Below are positions 33,256 to 37,627 of a DNA stretch of 37,627 bases, piece after piece. Made by a program: the position numbers and the translations under genes. The notes beneath the pieces are model-generated. The model made no database searches, was not told the DNA's origin, and saw only the letters and a program-made list of their open reading frames with translations. Numbering within the stretch: position 1 is the first letter of the stretch; the number at the start of each line of letters is the position of its first letter. The DNA is taken from contig JARLHR010000106.1 of the NCBI GenBank assembly GCA_031292145.1, positions 1 through 37,627 of the forward strand. Reading direction: 5' to 3'. Source of the DNA: Clostridium sp. (lineage in GTDB: Bacteria; Bacillota; Clostridia; Clostridiales; Clostridiaceae).

Positions 33256-34389
33256 GCAGTAACAATTATGGGAATGTCAGCTCAAGTATTTGCAGCAGAT
33301 TTATATACTCATAAATCTAATCCAGCGGATATTATTGAAGATGCTGTTCCAATATCAAACTATGCACCAAAAGATATAGATATTAACAAGGTTGCAATAT
33401 GCGGGAAAAATATTGAGCTTGGAAGAAATGGTGTTTTAATATATAAAGGCAAAATCATGGTCCCACTTAAAATTACGGCAGAAAGTCTTGGTTTTAAGGT
33501 TGAGTCAGATAAGGATAATAAAATTATTAGTTTAGATAATGGTGAAATTAAAACTAACGTTTATGTGGGAGAGGATAGTTATTATTATTCAAGCAGTAAG
33601 GCTATAGGATTAACTATGATGCATGAATTAGGTGCAGAGCCTATAGTAGATGATAATACTATATATGTTCCAATTAATTTTTATAATTTTCTATTCAATG
33701 ATCAAAAAACAGTAGGAAGTTTTTTTGTAAGAAATAAAGATGGGCAATGGATTTACTCACTTAATGGAGAGTTATCAGCAGGATGGAAGTTAATAAATAA
33801 TAATTGGTATTTCATGAATAGCAATGGCATTATGCAAAGAGGCTGGGTTCAAACCAATGGAAATTGGTACTACTTATCAAATAGTGGAGAAATGGCCGTA
33901 AGCACAGTAACTCCAGATGGCTATAAAGTTGATGAAAACGGAAAATGGGATGGCATGCCTGCATCTAATTTAGTGACTAAAACTGCAGATGTAGAAGATA
34001 TAATAAATCCCATTGAAGAATTTGACACTATAGAAGATGCTCAAAAAGCACTAAAATTTAAAGTTACAGTACCTAAGGAATTATTAGGTAAATATAATAT
34101 AAAATATATCAGCACTATATCAAGAGATTTATTTCAAATATGCTATATAAATAAACAAAATGACATTTTATTTAGAATGGGACAAGGAATCGGTGATGTA
34201 AGTGGTGATTATAATAACTATAAGATTAATACTATTGTTAATATAAATGGCAGCAATGTTCAATTAAAAGGAGATGATAAGCTTATTAAAGTTGCTGCTT
34301 GGAGTGCAAATGGTATGTCATACTCTATTTCAGTAAATGATGGTATGAAGCAGGATGATATTATTAATATAATAAAAAGTACTTTTTAA
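33226..34389 (+). CDS. secreted surface protein with copper-amine-oxidase-like stalk and cell-wall-binding repeats
   Basis: A 387-residue exported protein. Residues 1-25 are a signal peptide (cleavage near VFAAD). Residues ~55-165 resemble the copper-amine-oxidase N-terminal-like stalk common on Clostridium surfaces (MVPLKITAESLGFKVE, NTIYVPINFYNFLF); this domain is not an oxidase. Residues ~185-255 hold two or three choline/glucan-type wall-binding repeats (GWKLINNNWYFMNSNG, GWVQTNGNWYYLSNSG). The C-terminal ~120 residues look like a DUF4367-type beta domain. AAGGAGAAG is 8 bases before ATG 33226; no site supports an upstream start. An internally deleted copy lies at 18828. Wall attachment is expected; function unknown. 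Confidence 0.82.
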   Translation: MKKLMISVLTAVTIMGMSAQVFAADLYTHKSNPADIIEDAVPISNYAPKDIDINKVAICGKNIELGRNGVLIYKGKIMVPLKITAESLGFKVESDKDNKIISLDNGEIKTNVYVGEDSYYYSSSKAIGLTMMHELGAEPIVDDNTIYVPINFYNFLFNDQKTVGSFFVRNKDGQWIYSLNGELSAGWKLINNNWYFMNSNGIMQRGWVQTNGNWYYLSNSGEMAVSTVTPDGYKVDENGKWDGMPASNLVTKTADVEDIINPIEEFDTIEDAQKALKFKVTVPKELLGKYNIKYISTISRDLFQICYINKQNDILFRMGQGIGDVSGDYNNYKINTIVNINGSNVQLKGDDKLIKVAAWSANGMSYSISVNDGMKQDDIINIIKSTF

Positions 34390-34435
34390 GCTAACCTTTC
34401 TAAAGCAATATTAACAATAAATCCTGTGAATATAA

Positions 34436-34678
34436 AAAGATGTAGGAATTCCATTAATTGATACGACAACATACAAAATTAAAGATAGTAAATATGCATT
34501 TGAGATAGCAAGAGAAATACAGCCACAAGAAAGTCTTAATAATTTAAAAGATAAAATAGAGAACGATATTCCAAGTATTAAAGAAACTGAATTTATAGTT
34601 ATTTATAATCAAATGCAAGCTTTGCTAAATTTGGATAGTTGTTTGGGCTTAAAAAAGCTTATATCATTAAATGAATAG
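34436..34678 (+). pseudogene. C-terminal fragment of an unknown gene
   Basis: An 80-codon open frame with no start codon (KDVGIPLIDTTTYKIKD... ending LKKLISLNE) is bounded upstream by a stop and downstream by a strong terminator overlapping its 3' end. Composition looks coding. The 5' part is missing and the family is not recognised. Confidence 0.5.
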
Positions 34679-34694
34679 TGATATAAGCTTTTTT
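34651..34694 (+). terminator. strong rho-independent terminator
   Basis: AAAAAAGCTTATATCA pairs perfectly (16 bp) with TGATATAAGCTTTTTT across a 12-base loop. It overlaps the end of the preceding gene fragment. Confidence 0.9.
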
Positions 34695-34877
34695 ACGTGG
34701 ACTAATTTTATCCTTATATATAGTGTATGCTATTTTGTATAAAGGTCGGAGATAACAATTTATGAATTAAGATGATAAGAAAAGAGATGGTAGATCAAAG
34801 CCATATTGAATCAATAGAACTTGATATAAATGATAATCTATTAACAATTTTTCTAATACAAAACATAATTACAATAG

Positions 34878-34906
34878 TTGACAGACTTGAAAATGAATGA
34901 TAATAT
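34878..34906 (+). promoter_or_regulatory. sigma-A promoter of the merR-type gene
   Basis: Perfect TTGACA, 17-base spacer, TAATAT. The spacer is normal length, unlike classic MerR-activated promoters. Confidence 0.8.
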
Positions 34907-34910
34907 ACAG

Positions 34911-34926
34911 TTAACGTTAACGTTAA
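34911..34926. promoter_or_regulatory. MerR operator, copy 1 (TTAACGTTAACGTTAA)
   Basis: A perfect 16-bp palindrome directly after the -10 box, overlapping the expected start of transcription. A near-identical site (one base different) precedes the MFS gene at 35377. Position suggests repression. Confidence 0.7.
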
Positions 34927-34944
34927 ATAATGGAGGCAAATCAT

Positions 34945-35340
34945 ATGAGCTATAAAATTGGTGAAATTGCTAAGCTTACAAATTTGACAACTAGAACAAT
35001 CAGATACTATGAAGAACTTGGATTATTAGGAGATAAAAATAATAGAGTGATAGGACAACTTCGAGTATTTGAAAATGACGATATTACGCGTTTGAAAAAG
35101 ATTCAGCTACTTAAAGACTTAGGACTTACTTTAGATGAGATTGGTCAAGTTATAGATTTGTATTTTACAGACGGACGACTTTTAGATGGAAAACGTCAGG
35201 TAATACAAATTCTAAAGAGTCATATTGCAAGAGCTGAAGAGAAAATAAATGAGCTAAATACGTTTAAAATGGACTGTCAGAAAAATATTTGTAGGATAGA
35301 AGCAATAATCAAAAACAATGAAAATAAATTTGAAAAATAA
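34945..35340 (+). CDS. MerR family transcriptional regulator
   Basis: A 131-residue regulator: N-terminal winged helix (YKIGEIAKLTNLTTRTIRYY, then the LGLLGDKNNRVIGQLRVF wing), central LKKIQLLKDLGLTLDEIGQVI and a C-terminal coiled coil (~85-125) for dimerisation. No effector domain and no conserved cysteine cluster that would mark a metal sensor (only Cys near the C terminus). GGAGG lies 7 bases before ATG 34945, which I prefer to the in-frame ATG at 34930. It shares an operator motif with the MFS exporter downstream, so the pair is probably an autoregulated drug-efflux module. Confidence 0.9.
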   Translation: MSYKIGEIAKLTNLTTRTIRYYEELGLLGDKNNRVIGQLRVFENDDITRLKKIQLLKDLGLTLDEIGQVIDLYFTDGRLLDGKRQVIQILKSHIARAEEKINELNTFKMDCQKNICRIEAIIKNNENKFEK

Positions 35341-35341
35341 G

Positions 35342-35367
35342 TAACAGGTATAGGCCTGTACTTTTTT
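35342..35367 (+). terminator. weak terminator after the merR-type gene
   Basis: ACAGG pairs with CCTGT around a 6-base loop, then AC and TTTTTT. Short stem, so partial read-through into the MFS gene is likely. Confidence 0.5.
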
Positions 35368-35376
35368 GCTCGGAAC

Positions 35377-35392
35377 TTAACGTTTACGTTAA
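35377..35392. promoter_or_regulatory. MerR operator, copy 2 (TTAACGTTTACGTTAA)
   Basis: Differs by one central base from the copy at 34911. It sits between the merR terminator and the MFS ribosome-binding site. I could not place a convincing -35/-10 pair around it. Confidence 0.65.
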
Positions 35393-35426
35393 AGTAATGT
35401 AATTAAGAATTGGAGGAATAGTATTT

Positions 35427-36620
35427 ATGTATCAAAACACAGATATAATTATAAAAAAAGAATTTGAATTAAGTAATTTTCTAATTGTACTAATGTCAAT
35501 TGCTTGTGCGGCCAGTGCTGCTAATCTATATTATTCTCAACCTTTGCTGGAACAGATTTCTAGATTCTTCAATGTATCATCATCTATAATTGGAATTGCA
35601 GCTATGTTGATTCAAATTGGTTATGCAATAGGATTAATTTTTTTAGTTCCATTGGGAGATATTAAGGAACGTAGGAACTTGATAATGACAATGTTATTTT
35701 GTTCTACTATATCTTTGATTTCTCTATCAATTTCTTTTAATATATGGTGGCTATTATTAAGTTCTCTCATAGTTGGACTGACTTCTATTACTCCGATGTT
35801 GATTGTACCATTAGCTGCACACATAGCAAAACCAGCAGAAAGAGGCAAGGTAATTGGGAGCATAATGAGTGGATTACTAATTGGCATATTATTATCACGT
35901 GTATTTAGTGGAATTATAGGGTCAATTCTAGGATGGCAAATTGTTTATCGTATAGCGGCTGGAATGATGGTTTTACTAATTTTAGTATTCAAGTTATGGC
36001 TTCCAAAATCTGTTCCAGATTCTTCAATGAGTTATAAAGAATTACTTAAATCACTGATAGGATTATTAAAAAATCAACCAATTTTACTTGAATCTTCGTT
36101 AATTGGTGCAATGATGTTTGGAACATTCAGTATATTTTGGACATCACTATCTTTTTTACTTAAGTCACCAGCTTACAACTTAGGAGCTCAGGCTGCAGGA
36201 ATGTTTGGGTTGGCAGGAATTGTGGGAGCTTTGGCGGCTTCTATGGTAGGACGAATTGCAGACAAAAGTAGTCCTAGATTCACTTTAACAATAGCTATCA
36301 TAATTTCATTCTTGTCATATATTTGTTTTTTAATTTTTGGATATCAAATGTGGGGACTTATTATTGGAGTAATACTATTGGACTTAGGAATTCAATCAGC
36401 TCAAATTTCAAATCAAGCTCGTATAAATACATTGGATGCCACAGCTCGTAGTCGCAACAATGCTGTATATATGACGTTTTACTTTTGTGGTGGTGCATTA
36501 GGTTCATGGTTAGGAACATTTTGCTGGGGAATATTTGGATGGATTGGAGTATGTGGTGTTGGAATAATTTTTCAGATAATCGCAGCAACAATTCATATTT
36601 TTGCTATAAAACGAAGATAA
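35427..36620 (+). CDS. MFS transporter, probable drug efflux
   Basis: A 397-residue inner-membrane protein with about 12 hydrophobic helices, of the major facilitator superfamily (YnfM/AraJ-like drug:proton antiporter group). The motif-A-like loop between helices 2 and 3 reads LVPLGDIKERRNLI. LYYSQPLLEQI in helix 1 and the LGIQSAQISNQARI stretch in helix 10 are typical of this branch. TTGGAGGAA precedes ATG 35427. It follows the MerR regulator with a shared operator. Substrate unknown. Confidence 0.9.
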   Translation: MYQNTDIIIKKEFELSNFLIVLMSIACAASAANLYYSQPLLEQISRFFNVSSSIIGIAAMLIQIGYAIGLIFLVPLGDIKERRNLIMTMLFCSTISLISLSISFNIWWLLLSSLIVGLTSITPMLIVPLAAHIAKPAERGKVIGSIMSGLLIGILLSRVFSGIIGSILGWQIVYRIAAGMMVLLILVFKLWLPKSVPDSSMSYKELLKSLIGLLKNQPILLESSLIGAMMFGTFSIFWTSLSFLLKSPAYNLGAQAAGMFGLAGIVGALAASMVGRIADKSSPRFTLTIAIIISFLSYICFLIFGYQMWGLIIGVILLDLGIQSAQISNQARINTLDATARSRNNAVYMTFYFCGGALGSWLGTFCWGIFGWIGVCGVGIIFQIIAATIHIFAIKRR

Positions 36621-36735
36621 GAATATACTTTTTAAAATGTGCCTTAAGCTAAATTAAGTATTTAAAATTTATTTTGAGGCTTAATTATGATAACGCAAGA
36701 GTGAATAAATAATATTTGAAGAATGATATTAAGAT

Positions 36736-36778
36736 GCTGGGATTTTATATTTGTGTAAAGTCTCAGCTTTATTTTTAT
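36736..36778 (+). terminator. rho-independent terminator after the MFS gene
   Basis: GCTGGGATTTTA pairs imperfectly with AAAGTCTCAGC, followed by TTTATTTTTAT. It resembles the terminator at 14860. Confidence 0.65.
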
Positions 36779-37157
36779 ACAATGGTTTAAATGCTAGGGG
36801 ACGTGAAAGTCAATGTAGCATTACTATACGTGATTCTGTTAAGGAAGAAAGAATCTTAGAAGCTTTAACTAACCTTAATTTTCATTATAAGGGCAATATA
36901 TTTAAATATATTGGAGATGAATATGATTTATACTTAAAGGAATATAAGAATATTATTCACAGTTTACGTCTGTTCTTAATAATATTTCTGAAGAATTATC
37001 CAAAAATAAAATTGAGCCTATGTATCTAGATTGCAGTACAAAAGCAGATAAGAGGCTGGAACTTGTAGATCAATTTAATAGTAGCGATAAGTATAAGGTA
37101 TTTATAGTAGATAGGAAAAATAATAATGCAAATAGAAAAAAGAGTATAGAAACATAA
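36775..37157 (+). pseudogene. SNF2-family helicase relic (deleted and frameshifted)
   Basis: Two pieces of a bacterial SWI2/SNF2 helicase are joined. The first (36775-36967) resembles the N-terminal SNF2-associated region, with ITIRDSVKEERILEAL and IFKYIGDEYDLY. A frame change near 36968 leads into a piece of the C-terminal helicase lobe (36969-37157) with NISEELSKNKIEPMYLD, STKADKRLELVDQFN and SSDKYKVF, where intact proteins continue with a SLKAGGTGLNL-type motif. The whole ATP-binding lobe is missing. The motif STKA is preceded by Cys where Gly is usual. Dead fragment. Confidence 0.8.
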
Positions 37158-37318
37158 AGGAAAATGGCGATATACAATCAAAAAAAATCAAAACCAATAT
37201 ATAATTTTAAGTAAATTCAAAAAAAATAATTTTTTACGAAAGAAAATGATTTTTTTTGAAAGAAAGTGATTGAAATTTGTTGAAGTATAGGTTATTATAA
37301 TTATAAAGAGTGGTGATA

Positions 37319-37448
37319 ATGTTTACGAAAGAAAGATTTAATATCATCCTTATGTTTTAGCAGATACATCTAAACTAGAAAAATTAGTTTTGTGGCTTTC
37401 GGAGTAATTACAGATTCTACTCTAATAACTATTGAAAATAGATGGTAA
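37319..37448 (+). pseudogene. DeoR/FruR-type regulator relic
   Basis: ATG 37319 begins MFTKERFNIIL, the usual start of DeoR-family sugar regulators. It is followed within a few codons by the family's C-terminal part (LADTSKLEK, then SFVAFGVITDSTLIT after a frame change near 37384). The HTH and sugar-binding core are deleted. It stands where a fruR gene would, just before the phosphofructokinase gene. Confidence 0.7.
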
Positions 37449-37489
37449 AAATATTATTTATGATACTAATGTAATAGAGGTGAAAGAAA

Positions 37490-37627
37490 ATGATTCATAC
37501 AATAACTCTTAATCCTTCTTTAGATTATATTGTAAAGGTAAATTCTTTTAAAGTTGATTCCTTAAATAGAACTGAAGAAGAACAAATTTATGCAGGTGGA
37601 AAGGGAATTAATGTTTCCATAGTATTA
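37490..37627 (+). CDS. fruK: 1-phosphofructokinase / PfkB-family kinase (5' part, cut by window edge)
   Basis: The first 46 codons read MIHTITLNPSLDYIVKV and end in AGGKGINVSIVL, the N-terminal signature of FruK/LacC-type PfkB kinases that phosphorylate fructose 1-phosphate (or tagatose 6-phosphate). GAGGTG lies 7 bases before ATG 37490. The DeoR relic upstream supports a fruRKA-type locus, suggesting FruK, but the visible part does not separate FruK from LacC. Confidence 0.85.
   Translation, partial: MIHTITLNPSLDYIVKVNSFKVDSLNRTEEEQIYAGGKGINVSIVL

Noticed and set aside
35377-35405. TTAACG-17-TAATTA as MFS promoter
   Set aside because: The start would fall inside the ribosome-binding site; only the operator part is supported.

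Overview
The window is AT-rich, with strong Shine-Dalgarno sequences, short intergenic hairpin terminators and Firmicutes-type sigma-A promoters. Its gene content (EtfAB-linked lactate dehydrogenase, butyryl-CoA-dehydrogenase-like enzyme, LctP, HelD and SNF2 relics, copper-amine-oxidase/cell-wall-binding surface protein) points to a chromosomal segment of Clostridium sensu stricto, close to the solventogenic/butyric group. Species cannot be fixed from the sequence alone. No rRNA, tRNA, CRISPR array, prophage or intact transposase was seen.

Left part (1-3800): the 5' half of an ABC-F ATPase on the minus strand, preceded by a possible attenuator leader; a membrane-anchored PAS-GGDEF diguanylate cyclase (minus); a stand-alone sirohaem/[4Fe-4S] reductase-like protein (plus); then a roughly 240-bp palindromic MITE-like element and a terminator.

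3872-11536 is the most notable region: four tightly coupled genes forming a Wadjet/MksBEFG-type SMC defence operon that matches type II, in the order jetD-jetA-jetB-jetC. JetD is the TOPRIM nuclease, JetA the kleisin, JetB the winged-helix partner and JetC the SMC ATPase. A 60-codon ORF follows.

11844-17739: an orphan galactose-type sugar-binding protein, a 611-residue protein I do not recognise, a MerR/GyrI-like drug-sensing regulator with a long-spacer promoter, a HelD relic and a galE-like epimerase. 17747-19110: a flavodoxin scrap, a YjgB-type lipoprotein and an internally deleted copy of the surface-protein gene found at 33226.

19162-25727: a lactate oxidation operon (etfB, etfA, lctP, FAD-dependent lactate dehydrogenase, acyl-CoA dehydrogenase). 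Its sigma-A promoter is followed at once by a perfect 9+3+9 palindrome of the PdhR/LldR (GntR-FadR) operator type. This fits electron-confurcating lactate use feeding butyrate formation.

25728-29000: a second palindromic element, a YjbR protein, and a clearly GC-richer divergent pair (NTF2-like protein and AraC regulator) that looks horizontally acquired. 28999-34389: a DJ-1/PfpI protein, a 1120-residue HEAT-repeat-like protein and the secreted surface protein. 34436-37627: a gene fragment, a MerR regulator and MFS exporter sharing an operator motif, SNF2-helicase and DeoR/FruR relics, and the start of a 1-phosphofructokinase gene. Several decayed genes sit beside dispersed repeats, so parts of the window have been remodelled.
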